Shown piece after piece: positions 8,115 to 16,503 of a stretch of DNA of 53,839 bases. How positions within the stretch are numbered: the first letter of the stretch is position 1; each line of letters begins with the position of its first letter. The stretch covers positions 1 through 53,839 of the forward strand of contig JAQIBY010000098.1 in the NCBI GenBank assembly GCA_027858835.1, read 5' to 3'. The notes under the pieces are model-generated. The model searched no databases. It saw only the letters and a program-made list of their open reading frames with translations, and was not told where the DNA came from. Source of the DNA: Bacteroidales bacterium (GTDB lineage Bacteria; Bacteroidota; Bacteroidia; Bacteroidales; ML635J-15). The position numbers and the translations under genes were made by a program.

Positions 8115-10022
8115 TTATTGGACTAATTCGCGAATGGTCATTTCAATTGATTTGATATCGTAACCGCAAATTTCACGTAACTCATTTTGCTCTCCGTGAT
8201 GAATTAATTTGTCCGGAGCGCCTAGACGTTTTAAAACGCCATGCCATCCAATTTCAGTAATGCTTTCCAAAACCGCAGAACCAAAACCCCCGGTAATCGC
8301 ACCATCTTCAATCGTAATAATTTTGGTGTGTTTTTTGGCGATTTCCTGCAAAACATCCATATCAAGAGGTTTCGCAAAACGCATATCATAATGATCAATA
8401 AAAACGCCTTCACTTCTCAGCGTTTTTGCAGCATAACGCACTGAATTCCCAACAGCTCCGTAAGATAAGACAGCAAGTTTAGCATTTTCATGCGACTCCA
8501 TCAAACGTGCTTTCCCGATTGGGATTTCTTCAAATTCAGCTTTCCAATCCAAATGCATTCCGTAACCTCTGGGATATCGAATCACAAAAGGTCCGACATC
8601 GCTAAGCTGAGCTGTGTACATCAAATGGCGCATTTGAATTTCATCCATTGGCGCTGAAAGTGTCATATTCGGGATTGCTCGAAAAGCAGGAATATCATAC
8701 AAACCATGATGCGTCACCCCGTCTTGTCCCACCAATCCTGCTCGATCAACACAAAATACCACATGAAGATTTTGTATGGCAACATCGTGAATTATTTGGT
8801 CGTAAGCACGCTGAGCAAAAGTTGAATAAATGGCACAGAACGGAATCATCCCCTGAGTTGCCATGCCGGCTGCGAAGGTCACTGCATGTTGTTCTGCAAT
8901 TCCAACATCAAATATTCTATTCGGATATTTTTTCATCATAATATCCAATGATGATCCGGCAGACATTGCAGGCGTAATTCCAACTATTTTATCATTCATT
9001 TCAGCCAGCTCAAGCAATGTTTCACCAAAAACTGTCTGATATTTTGGAGGTGTCGGTTTTGCATGCTTGGATTTGATAAATTCACCGGTGATTTTATTAA
9101 ACTTAGCCGGAGCATGCCAAAGCGTCTGGTCTTTTTCTGCCGCAGCAAAGCCCTTCCCCTTTTGCGTTTGGACATGTAGCAATTTTGGACCTTCAATTTT
9201 CGACAAATCTTCAAGAATTTTTGTCAAATACACCACATCATGCCCGTCCACAGGTCCAAAATAGCGAATGTTGAGTGATTCAAATAAATTTGATTGCTTC
9301 ATAACAATGGATTTTAGTCCATTATTAATTTTTTGAATCATCGATTGTGCATTTGCCCCTCCGACACGATTCATCTTCCCGAGAAATCGCCAAACATCAT
9401 CTTTCACTCTATTATAGGTTCGGGATGTTGCAATATCAATCAAATACTCTTTCATGGCACCGGAATTATCTGAAATTGCCATCCGGTTATCATTTAAGAT
9501 GATTGTCATATTTGAACGCAAGGCGCCGGCATTATTCAATGCTTCAAAAGCCATTCCACCAGTCATGGCACCATCACCAATCACAGCAATTACCTGACGG
9601 TTATTACGTCTCACATCGTCAGACACAGACATTCCCAAAGCAGCAGATATACTAGTCGATGAATGTCCTACACCAAATGGATCGTATTCTGATTCTGAGC
9701 GAGTAGGAAAACCGGATAAACCATTCATTTTCCGATTCGTATGAAATGTTGATTTTCTTCCAGTAAGAATTTTATGAGCATAGGCCTGATGACCAACGTC
9801 CCAAACAATTAAATCTTTCGGTGTATTCAAAACATAATGCAGGGCAACCGTTAACTCAACAACTCCAAGACTTGCACCAAAATGCCCGGGGTTACAAGAA
9901 ACTTCATCAATAATAAATTGTCTAAGCTCGTCACACAAAGGAAGTAATTCCTGCAAACTGAGTTTTTTCAAGTCATCAGGGGAATTTATTTTCGACAATA
10001 ATGGGCCTGCATTTGCTGCCAT
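8115..10022 (-). CDS. dxs: 1-deoxy-D-xylulose-5-phosphate synthase
   Basis: The 635-residue enzyme condenses pyruvate and glyceraldehyde 3-phosphate to 1-deoxy-D-xylulose 5-phosphate, the first step of the MEP isoprenoid pathway and a precursor for thiamine and pyridoxal. Length is normal for DXS. Visible signatures are GHFGASLGVVELTVALHYV near residue 45, GVGHSSTSISAALGM near 120, the thiamine diphosphate motif GDGAMTGGMAFEALNNAG near 150, and the transketolase-like central block DVGIAEQHAVTFAAGMATQG with the catalytic glutamate. The C-terminal transketolase domain ends near RELVQ. The gene stands alone on the minus strand, divergent from the OmpA lipoprotein gene across 139 bases. Undecaprenyl phosphate for the peptidoglycan genes in this window ultimately depends on this pathway. 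Confidence 0.97.
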   Translation of the reverse strand: MAANAGPLLSKINSPDDLKKLSLQELLPLCDELRQFIIDEVSCNPGHFGASLGVVELTVALHYVLNTPKDLIVWDVGHQAYAHKILTGRKSTFHTNRKMNGLSGFPTRSESEYDPFGVGHSSTSISAALGMSVSDDVRRNNRQVIAVIGDGAMTGGMAFEALNNAGALRSNMTIILNDNRMAISDNSGAMKEYLIDIATSRTYNRVKDDVWRFLGKMNRVGGANAQSMIQKINNGLKSIVMKQSNLFESLNIRYFGPVDGHDVVYLTKILEDLSKIEGPKLLHVQTQKGKGFAAAEKDQTLWHAPAKFNKITGEFIKSKHAKPTPPKYQTVFGETLLELAEMNDKIVGITPAMSAGSSLDIMMKKYPNRIFDVGIAEQHAVTFAAGMATQGMIPFCAIYSTFAQRAYDQIIHDVAIQNLHVVFCVDRAGLVGQDGVTHHGLYDIPAFRAIPNMTLSAPMDEIQMRHLMYTAQLSDVGPFVIRYPRGYGMHLDWKAEFEEIPIGKARLMESHENAKLAVLSYGAVGNSVRYAAKTLRSEGVFIDHYDMRFAKPLDMDVLQEIAKKHTKIITIEDGAITGGFGSAVLESITEIGWHGVLKRLGAPDKLIHHGEQNELREICGYDIKSIEMTIRELVQ

Positions 10023-10161
10023 ACACTTTGTTTATTTAATACAAAAGTAAGAAAATCCTTTCATCTTCGACTCATTAACAAAAGGCTGTAGATAAAAACT
10101 TGAAAAAAAAGCAGAAAATCTCAATTTCTTATGTATTTTTGAGTAAACTTAAATCATAATT

Positions 10162-11196
10162 ATGATGCAAACGAAACGAATCAACATTATAGTATCTGCA
10201 ATCATCATCGGGCTTGCAGTTTCTTGTGTCCCTGCTAGCAAATTCGAACAAGTACAGGACAAAAAAGAACGTTGTGAAACTGAACGGGACAACATAAAAG
10301 CGGAAAACGAGGAGTTACAAACGGAAAACAAAGAGCTTCTTTCCGAAAAAGACCGGCTCGCAGAAACCAACTCCGCATTGGTCAGAGACACTTCAATTAA
10401 AGGAAATGCATACCGCACATTGACAGTTCAATACGATAAAATTAATGAACTGTACAATACTTTACTTGAAAACTCAGACCGTTTACGTCAAGGTGCAGAT
10501 GCTGAAGCCCAAAAAACCTTATCATTATTACAAGAAACGCGAAATGAACTGCAGCGCAAAGAAGACGAGCTTCGCAAGCTGGAAGCCAGCTTGAATAAAG
10601 AGCGTGCAAATCTCGAAGCGTTAAGCACTCAGCTGGAAATTAAAGAAGCTGAAATTAATCGAAAAAATGCACAGGTTCAGGAATTGCAATCGGTTTTAAA
10701 CCGAAAAGACTCTGTTGTCAATGCATTACGCCAAAAAGTATCAAATGCCCTCCTCGGTTTTGAAGGCGATGGACTTACCGTTACCAAGAAAAACGGAAAA
10801 GTTTATGTTTCTCTTGAAGAACAATTATTATTCAAATCCGGACAGTGGTCTGTTGACCCGAAAGGGAAAGAAGCACTGAAAAAACTTGCAACCTTATTGG
10901 TGCAAAACCCAGATATTAATGTGATGATTGAAGGTCATACCGATGATGTTCCTTTCAGTGGAAGAAGCGGTATTGAAGACAATTGGGATTTGAGTGTAAA
11001 ACGGGCAACTTCAATTGTGAAGATTTTGCTTGAAAATAAAAACTTGGATCCTACCCGATTAATTGCATCAGGACGTGGCGAACACCTCCCGATTGATCCG
11101 GCAAAAACACCCGAAGCAAGACGTAAAAATCGTCGTACCGAAATTATTTTAACTCCAAAACTCGACGAGCTGTTTGAACTCTTGGAAGCCAATTAA
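10162..11196 (+). CDS. OmpA-family lipoprotein with long coiled coil
   Basis: The 344-residue protein has a lipoprotein signal with lipobox LAVSC (Cys22 counted from the first of two adjacent ATGs). Residues about 28-195 form a long heptad-rich, charged coiled coil, and an OmpA/MotB domain at about 220-335 contains IEGHTDDVPFSGRSG, WDLSVKRATSIVKILL and RRKNRRTEI. This combination anchors the protein in a membrane by lipid and to peptidoglycan by the OmpA domain, with the coiled coil as a spacer. It begins the four-gene plus-strand run OmpA - radical SAM - folK - tadA. Both start codons (10162 and 10165) are plausible. A TATTTTTG box at 10134-10141 could be its -7 element, but no -33 element is seen at the proper distance. 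Confidence 0.88.
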   Translation: MMQTKRINIIVSAIIIGLAVSCVPASKFEQVQDKKERCETERDNIKAENEELQTENKELLSEKDRLAETNSALVRDTSIKGNAYRTLTVQYDKINELYNTLLENSDRLRQGADAEAQKTLSLLQETRNELQRKEDELRKLEASLNKERANLEALSTQLEIKEAEINRKNAQVQELQSVLNRKDSVVNALRQKVSNALLGFEGDGLTVTKKNGKVYVSLEEQLLFKSGQWSVDPKGKEALKKLATLLVQNPDINVMIEGHTDDVPFSGRSGIEDNWDLSVKRATSIVKILLENKNLDPTRLIASGRGEHLPIDPAKTPEARRKNRRTEIILTPKLDELFELLEAN

Positions 11197-11197
11197 A

Positions 11198-12181
11198 ATG
11201 TGGTTTACACTAACACCTAAACGGATTTTAAATTATTTTGCAATCAATATAAGCTACCTGTTAAGCCGTTTAACAGGTAGCCTTATTTTATGGGGCAAAC
11301 CATACAGCTTAAGCATTGAAAGCGCAGGCACCTGTCAGCTCTCCTGCCCCGAATGCCCTCTGGGAAATAAAACAAACTACAGCAGAGTATTAATGCCGGA
11401 AGCTTTATTCAATAAAATAATTGATGAATGCAAAACTCACGTAATGGTCTTGTCATTGTATTTTCAAGGGGAAGCATTTTTAAATCCACAGATTTTTGCA
11501 TTTATTAAAACCGCTCGAAAATCAAAAATCTACACAATCGCCTCAAGCAATGCTAATTTCAAAACTGAAAACTGGGCAAAACAGCTATTGGATTCAGGTC
11601 TCAACGAACTTATCATTTCGCTTGACGGAACAAATCAAAAAACCTATGGAACCTACCGGCAAGGAGGTGATTATTCGCTAGTGATAAAGAACCTGCAAGC
11701 ATTATCAGAGCTCAAAAAATCAAAACGCTATCACACAAAAATAAAAATACAATTTCTTGTGATGCAACATAATGAGCATGAAATTTTTAAGATGAAAAAT
11801 TTAGCAAAATCGCTGGGATTTCCATTATTGCTGAAAAGCATACAATTGCAAAATCCAAAAACCGACACTCACCTGCTCCCTCAAAAGGATGCATACCGAC
11901 GATATAAAAAAACAGCAAGTGATTTTGCAATAAAAAATAAATTGAAAAATCATTGCAAACGACTATTTCGAAACCCAGTGATTACCTCAAACGGAGATGT
12001 GCGTCCCTGTTGTTTTGATAAAGCAGGGAAATATAGCATGGGAAATATCACTCAAACCTCTTTTGGGATAATTTGGAAATCACACAAATACAAAGCTTTC
12101 CGAACGAAAGTTTTTAGTGAGAGAAAAAAGGTCGATATTTGCACAAATTGTACAGAAGGAACACGAAATATTTATGTCTGA
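11198..12181 (+). CDS. radical SAM protein with SPASM domain
   Basis: From the ATG at 11198 the protein has 327 residues. I prefer this start to the TTG at 11174, which lies inside the upstream gene; GGAAG at 11184-11188 is a suitable ribosome-binding site for it. The radical SAM cluster motif is C46-x3-C50-x2-C53 (GTCQLSCPEC). The C-terminal part has SPASM-type cysteines (SNGDVRPCCFD, then ICTNC) that would bind auxiliary Fe-S clusters. Such proteins modify peptides, proteins or small molecules by radical chemistry; the substrate cannot be read from sequence. The gene starts one base after the OmpA lipoprotein stop and overlaps folK by eight bases. No small precursor peptide gene is visible beside it, so a RiPP role has no support here. 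Confidence 0.88.
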   Translation: MWFTLTPKRILNYFAINISYLLSRLTGSLILWGKPYSLSIESAGTCQLSCPECPLGNKTNYSRVLMPEALFNKIIDECKTHVMVLSLYFQGEAFLNPQIFAFIKTARKSKIYTIASSNANFKTENWAKQLLDSGLNELIISLDGTNQKTYGTYRQGGDYSLVIKNLQALSELKKSKRYHTKIKIQFLVMQHNEHEIFKMKNLAKSLGFPLLLKSIQLQNPKTDTHLLPQKDAYRRYKKTASDFAIKNKLKNHCKRLFRNPVITSNGDVRPCCFDKAGKYSMGNITQTSFGIIWKSHKYKAFRTKVFSERKKVDICTNCTEGTRNIYV

Positions 12182-12692
12182 TTTATATTTATCCATAGGA
12201 GGCAATCTTGGAAATCGCGCAGAAAACCTATCAGCCTGTAGAAAAAGTATTCGCGAGCAAATTGGTGATATCATGAAAGCCTCTTCAATTTATGAAAGCG
12301 AATCCTGGGGCTTTTCGCATCCAAGAGATTTTTATAATCAGGTGTTACATGTAAAAACAAATTTGAATGTAGGAGTCGTTTTACAAAAAATTCAAAGGAT
12401 AGAAACCGAGCTTGGCCGCATTCGCAGTGAGAAAAAAGCACAAACCTATGAAGGTCGTGCAATTGATATTGACATCCTCTTACTTGACAAACTTGTGGTG
12501 CAAGATAAAAGCCTTCAAATTCCGCATCCTCACATGCTGAATCGAAATTTTGTGATGATCCCGATGGTTGAAATTGCCGAAACCATAATTCATCCGATAT
12601 TACAAAAATCCATGAAAGAACTATTGGCTGATTGTCCAGACAAAGGAAAAATTAACCAAGTATCAACGGAAGAAACGCAGACAGATGAATAA
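12174..12692 (+). CDS. folK: 2-amino-4-hydroxy-6-hydroxymethyldihydropteridine pyrophosphokinase
   Basis: HPPK transfers pyrophosphate from ATP to the pterin alcohol before dihydropteroate synthase acts in folate synthesis. Starting at the ATG at 12174 (MSDLYLSIGGNLGNR) gives 172 residues, the usual size; a longer frame upstream would only overlap the radical SAM gene further. Diagnostic segments are SIGGNLGNRAENL at the N terminus, GRAIDIDILLLD with the two metal-binding aspartates near residue 95, and PHPHMLNRNFVMIPMVEIA near 115. It overlaps the upstream gene by eight bases and tadA by eight bases, so translation of the three is probably coupled. Confidence 0.96.
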   Translation: MSDLYLSIGGNLGNRAENLSACRKSIREQIGDIMKASSIYESESWGFSHPRDFYNQVLHVKTNLNVGVVLQKIQRIETELGRIRSEKKAQTYEGRAIDIDILLLDKLVVQDKSLQIPHPHMLNRNFVMIPMVEIAETIIHPILQKSMKELLADCPDKGKINQVSTEETQTDE

Positions 12693-13119
12693 AGACGAAT
12701 ATTTCATGAAAATTGCCTTACAAGAGGCAGCACTTGCAGCAGAAAAGCATGAAGTCCCGATTGGTGCAGTAATTGTTTGCAGCGATCAAATCATTGCGAA
12801 AGCGCACAATCAAACCGAAATGCTGAATGATATTACGGCGCATGCTGAAATGTTGGCATTAACTGCTGCCATGGAAGCAATGAGCAGTAAATATCTTCCT
12901 GATTGCTGCCTGTATGTCACCTTAGAACCATGTGTTATGTGCTCCGGGGCAATCGGATTAAGCCAAATAAAAAGGGTTGTATATGCTGCAAAAGATTCAA
13001 AACGCGGCTATACCCGTTGTCAAATTCCCATTTTTCACAAGCAGACAGAAGTCATACGAGGTGTCTGTGAACAAGAAGCAGTTCAAATATTGCAAACTTT
13101 TTTTAAAGCCAGACGATAA
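12685..13119 (+). CDS. tadA: tRNA-specific adenosine deaminase
   Basis: The 144-residue deaminase converts A34 to inosine in the wobble position of tRNA-Arg(ACG). It carries the zinc-site motifs HAEMLAL (His and the catalytic proton-shuttle Glu, about residues 53-57) and PCVMCSGAIGLSQIKRVVYAA (the two zinc-binding cysteines), with the TadA-type length and N-terminal MKIALQEA. Guanine or cytosine deaminases of the same fold are the alternative, but the PCVMC/RVVYAA form is the TadA one. The gene overlaps folK by eight bases and ends only one base from the stop of the convergent gldE-like gene. Confidence 0.93.
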   Translation: MNKDEYFMKIALQEAALAAEKHEVPIGAVIVCSDQIIAKAHNQTEMLNDITAHAEMLALTAAMEAMSSKYLPDCCLYVTLEPCVMCSGAIGLSQIKRVVYAAKDSKRGYTRCQIPIFHKQTEVIRGVCEQEAVQILQTFFKARR

Positions 13120-13120
13120 A

Positions 13121-14389
13121 CTAAGCCGGTACAATTTTCACCAACTCAATTCGCGTGTCAGATGCTTTAAGTATTTGATAGGTGTTTAAATCGTCTTCGA
13201 TATCGGTGATTACTTCTCCTTGTTTCGGGAAATTTCCGTAATGACTCAGGATATATCCGGCAAGGGTTTCATATTCCTCTGATTCCAACAGCTCCAACTC
13301 ATATTTTTCATTAATATGGTCAATTTCCATCTTTCCAGAAAACAAATAAGAACCGTCAGATAATCGTTTCGCCACTAAATCTTCTATATCATGTTCATCC
13401 TCAATTTCTCCAAAAATCTCTTCAAGAATATCTTCAAAGGAAACGATACCGCTGGTTCCACCGAATTCGTCCACAACAACAGCAATACTGCGTTTTTCCT
13501 GAATAAAGGTTTCTAAAAGGTTTTGGGCCGCCATTGTTTCGGGAACAAATGGTGCTTTTCGCATCATGGGCTTGATGGATTTGGGAGACTTAAATAAGTC
13601 CAACGAACTGACGTAACCGACAATTTGATCAATGCTGTCCTGAAAAATAAAAATCTTAGAGTATCCGGTTTCCACAAACAAATCAGTAAGTTCCTCTATG
13701 CCTGTATCCTGCTCTACAGCAATAATATCCGTACGCGGGATCATGCATTCACGAAGTTTGACACTACTGAAGTCAAGCGCATTTTGAAATATTTTCAGTT
13801 CATTATCAAGATCATCATCCTGATTGACGTGTTCATAATTTTCGCTCAGGATATCATCTAAATCCATTTTGCTAATCACATTCCTATTTTTTTCACGTGA
13901 CAAATCCACTCCAAGAAATATCCTCGAAAGCCAATGTGCAAGATGTAAAGAGAAAATAACGAAAGGATAAAATAAATAATAGAAAAAAGCGGTTGGAACC
14001 GCAAAAGCACGCAAAAGTGAATTACTGACAATGCGAAATAGGGTTTTTGGAAGAAACTCGGCAGTAATTAAAATAATGATTGTAGAGATTAGCATTTGAA
14101 TTAACAAAATAAAGAATTCATAATTCCCAACGATATTAATAATCACTGGTTCTAGAATTTTGGCCATATAAATTCCGTAAACAACCAGAGCAATATTGTT
14201 ACCGATCAGCATAGTACTAATAAACTGATTCGGATTTTCGGTAAAGGTTTTCAATAGCCTTGAGGTGAGATTCTTTTGCTTTTTCGTAATCTCTAAACGA
14301 ATTTTATTTGATGAAATAAAGGCAATCTCCATCCCAGAGAAAAAAGCTGATAAAATTATTGCCGACAATATAAAAGGTAGGTCTTCCAT
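13121..14389 (-). CDS. GldE-like CNNM/CBS/CorC membrane protein
   Basis: The 422-residue protein has a CNNM (DUF21) N-terminal domain with about four membrane segments in residues 1-180, including SAFFSGMEIAFISSNKIRLE, then a CBS pair at about 205-325 (MIPRTDIIAVEQDTGIEELTDLF; VVDEFGGTSGIVSFEDILEEIFGEIEDEHD) and a CorC/HlyC transporter-associated domain to the end. Relatives include magnesium/cobalt efflux proteins and GldE, which supports gliding and T9SS lipoprotein GldD in Flavobacteria. The EDILEEIFGEI(E/V)DEHD block is the family hallmark. It is the last gene of the coaX-lptC unit. Transport activity is inferred from the family only, and whether it is the functional GldE is uncertain, since no gldD is seen here. 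Confidence 0.85.
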   Translation of the reverse strand: MEDLPFILSAIILSAFFSGMEIAFISSNKIRLEITKKQKNLTSRLLKTFTENPNQFISTMLIGNNIALVVYGIYMAKILEPVIINIVGNYEFFILLIQMLISTIIILITAEFLPKTLFRIVSNSLLRAFAVPTAFFYYLFYPFVIFSLHLAHWLSRIFLGVDLSREKNRNVISKMDLDDILSENYEHVNQDDDLDNELKIFQNALDFSSVKLRECMIPRTDIIAVEQDTGIEELTDLFVETGYSKIFIFQDSIDQIVGYVSSLDLFKSPKSIKPMMRKAPFVPETMAAQNLLETFIQEKRSIAVVVDEFGGTSGIVSFEDILEEIFGEIEDEHDIEDLVAKRLSDGSYLFSGKMEIDHINEKYELELLESEEYETLAGYILSHYGNFPKQGEVITDIEDDLNTYQILKASDTRIELVKIVPA

Positions 14390-14391
14390 TA

Positions 14392-14607
14392 CTACGATTG
14401 ATTTCGCCTATTTTTTTTACGGTTATTATATCGAAGTAAAAACATCAAGAAACATAGGATTGCAATCACAAAATACACCCATGCCATCCAATCAAATTCG
14501 GGCTTAATTTTCAGCACCCGAAAGCCTGCGAAAGCGGTAAATGCGCCCATCAGCAGCCAAAGGATTTCAATAATAATAAAAACTACTTTACTCGTCTTCT
14601 TCTGCAT
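14392..14607 (-). CDS. small two-helix membrane protein, unknown function
   Basis: From the ATG at 14607 the product is about 71 residues (MQKKTSKVVFIII...), with two hydrophobic segments at roughly 8-30 and 38-58 and a basic tail (YNNRKKNRRNQS). An ATG three codons upstream (14616) is an alternative. A still longer frame from 14727 would run inside lptC and is unlikely. The start overlaps the end of lptC by about 20 bases and the stop is two bases from the gldE-like start. Small membrane proteins at this place between lptC and the CBS gene recur in Bacteroidota, but I know of no function. Confidence 0.65.
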   Translation of the reverse strand: MQKKTSKVVFIIIEILWLLMGAFTAFAGFRVLKIKPEFDWMAWVYFVIAILCFLMFLLRYNNRKKNRRNQS

Positions 14608-15187
14608 ATTCTTCATCTTTAATCGTAACCTCTCCAACCGGATTATTAATAACCCATGAATTGAAATCCTGATCTGATTCAAAGCCTGTTCCGAAAAACA
14701 CTTCATCCTGCGTAGTAATACGCACAAACTTCTCAGAGTAGATTATTTCTTTTTTCATGTCCCAGTTAAGGTGTTCAGTATTTAGTTTTTCTTCTTTTAC
14801 GAGATTTTCTGCAACCACGTTACGTTTGGCCTCCCATAATTCATCCTCAACATAAAACACAGCATATTCAGATTTTATTCTGGAAACCACCTCGCCATTT
14901 TCAATGAATTGCACGAAAATTCCTTCCGGATACTCATCATAAACCTCTTCTTCATTTTCAAATCGCTGCATAATATTAGCATCCATAAGAATACGCACTT
15001 TCCCGGAGTCTGTTATTTCTGTATGCATATCAATCACTTTGAGGGCAGGCAATTCCGAATCGAAAGTAATTTGTTTTACTTCCTGTAAATCATTTTTACA
15101 GGAAAACAAAATCATGCTTCCTGCTAAAAATAACAGGAAGCATGAAAGAAAATTAAATTTTATTTTAAAATGTGTCTTTGTTTTCAA
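14588..15187 (-). CDS. lptC: LptC-like LPS export protein
   Basis: The 199-residue protein begins with a hydrophobic anchor ending in a lipobox-like LFSC (Cys30), followed by a beta-rich LptC/OstA-like domain (FIENGEVVSRIKSEYAVFYVEDELWEAKRNVVAENLVKEEKLNTEHLNWD) and an acidic tail. LptC passes lipopolysaccharide from LptBFG to the periplasmic LptA bridge. The motif 'more negative-strand sugar: ExxLWEAxGNVVxxNLxGExLxTExLxWD' is the Bacteroidota version of the family. It lies in the operon coaX - OMP - TPR - lptC - small membrane protein - gldE-like, an arrangement I recognise from other Bacteroidota. Unlike E. coli LptC, this one appears to be a lipoprotein. Confidence 0.85.
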   Translation of the reverse strand: MKTKTHFKIKFNFLSCFLLFLAGSMILFSCKNDLQEVKQITFDSELPALKVIDMHTEITDSGKVRILMDANIMQRFENEEEVYDEYPEGIFVQFIENGEVVSRIKSEYAVFYVEDELWEAKRNVVAENLVKEEKLNTEHLNWDMKKEIIYSEKFVRITTQDEVFFGTGFESDQDFNSWVINNPVGEVTIKDEEYAEEDE

Positions 15188-15193
15188 TGCTGC

Positions 15194-16501
15194 TTATTCA
15201 TTAAACCTTACTGTAGTTGTTTCACCAATCCAACAATTGATTTCATATTTTTGTCCTTCAGTAATTCCATAGAAAAACGCATCATCTTTTTTCGGGAATC
15301 TTGCCGAATATTTTGCAATCATAGGATTCAGTTCTTCTGCCATTTCCGGTGATGCACTTCGCGCTTGTAAGAGTTTATCAACAATTGCCCAATTTACAGC
15401 ACGTTTTTCGAAATCATTTTCGCCACAATCTTTAGCAATTTTAGCATAAATCTGAGCAATTAGTTTATATGCTTTCCCATAATTAGCATCTGCAACAATT
15501 GCTTTTTGCGCATAAGTTTTTGCAGTTGAATACTGATCCATTTGATTGAAATAGAGTAATCCCATTTCAAAATACAAATCTGCTTTTTTGGACTCATCCA
15601 CTTGCAGCTCAATGGCTTCTTTATAATAAGATTCTGCTTTTTCTGACTGATTATTTTTAAAGAAGTACTGCGCAAGAATATGTGCAGTGCTTGCAGTTTT
15701 ATCATTTTCATAAAGTTTTTCAGACACTTTGGCATACAATTCGGCAGAGAAACATTTTTCTCTCTCCATCATACCTTGTATGATTTTAAGCAGTTTTTCA
15801 TTATTCGGACTTGCTTCAAACATTGGAGTAAATATCTCGACCATTTTCTCACAATCCAAAACACCTGTATTAATAATCATGCCATCAATTTGCTCTTTTG
15901 CTTTTTCAGCAGCCGCTTGCCCAGCGTCGATTTGAGTTCCAAGAATATCAACAAGTTGCGCATAAATTTCAATGAGTTCACCACCTTCAATCACTTTGTT
16001 TTTATAAAGAATGGTAGATAATTGCATATATCTTCCAATGGTGTTCACCTCAGCCATGATGGTATCCAATTCAATTGCTTCTTGAAACAAACGAAATGCC
16101 TGCATTGCTTTTCCCGAACGGTATTGCATAATTTCAATTGCTTTGCGTCCTTTGTTTTTTCCTTCCTCACCAAAATACTCACTTCGTTGATCATAAATCA
16201 GGAGTAAGGTGTCAATGTATGCTTCTTTTTCATCGCCTTCAGCATTTTTAATCATATATTCAAGGATATTTGGTCCCTGAATATAAAGATTTTTAGTGGA
16301 TTGGGGACAAAACTTAAAACACCAGCTCCATGCAGCATAGGCATCTTTAAAATTGTCCTGATTATAAAACTGGTCATATGTTGATAACTGAGCCCTGCAT
16401 TTGTCGGGGTTGTCACCAAACTTTGCTTCTTCATCCTGTGCGTTAGCAATGCTGCCTGTCAGGAATATTGCCATCAAAATAAATAATACTTTCGCTTTCA
16501 T
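15194..16501 (-). CDS. periplasmic tetratricopeptide repeat protein
   Basis: The 435-residue protein has a signal peptide (cleavage after SIANAQ, residue 22) and is otherwise helical. TPR-like repeats are clearest at about residues 275-365 (TAHILAQYFFKNNQSEKAESYYKEAIEL; ADLYFEMGLLYFNQMDQYSTAKTYAQKAI; GKAYKLIAQIYAKIA). The C-terminal end (ARFPKKDDAFFYGITEGQKYEINCWIGETTTVRF) is well conserved in form among Bacteroidota proteins at this locus. TPR proteins act as scaffolds; placement between an outer-membrane protein and lptC suggests a role in outer-membrane assembly, but this is inference from position only. Two bases separate it from the upstream OMP gene and six from lptC. Confidence 0.8.
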   Translation of the reverse strand: MKAKVLFILMAIFLTGSIANAQDEEAKFGDNPDKCRAQLSTYDQFYNQDNFKDAYAAWSWCFKFCPQSTKNLYIQGPNILEYMIKNAEGDEKEAYIDTLLLIYDQRSEYFGEEGKNKGRKAIEIMQYRSGKAMQAFRLFQEAIELDTIMAEVNTIGRYMQLSTILYKNKVIEGGELIEIYAQLVDILGTQIDAGQAAAEKAKEQIDGMIINTGVLDCEKMVEIFTPMFEASPNNEKLLKIIQGMMEREKCFSAELYAKVSEKLYENDKTASTAHILAQYFFKNNQSEKAESYYKEAIELQVDESKKADLYFEMGLLYFNQMDQYSTAKTYAQKAIVADANYGKAYKLIAQIYAKIAKDCGENDFEKRAVNWAIVDKLLQARSASPEMAEELNPMIAKYSARFPKKDDAFFYGITEGQKYEINCWIGETTTVRFNE

Positions 16502-16503
16502 CT

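Noticed and set aside
14608-14727. Longer start for the small membrane protein between lptC and the gldE-like gene
   Set aside because: These bases are coding for lptC in another frame, and the extra 40 residues have no membrane or domain features.
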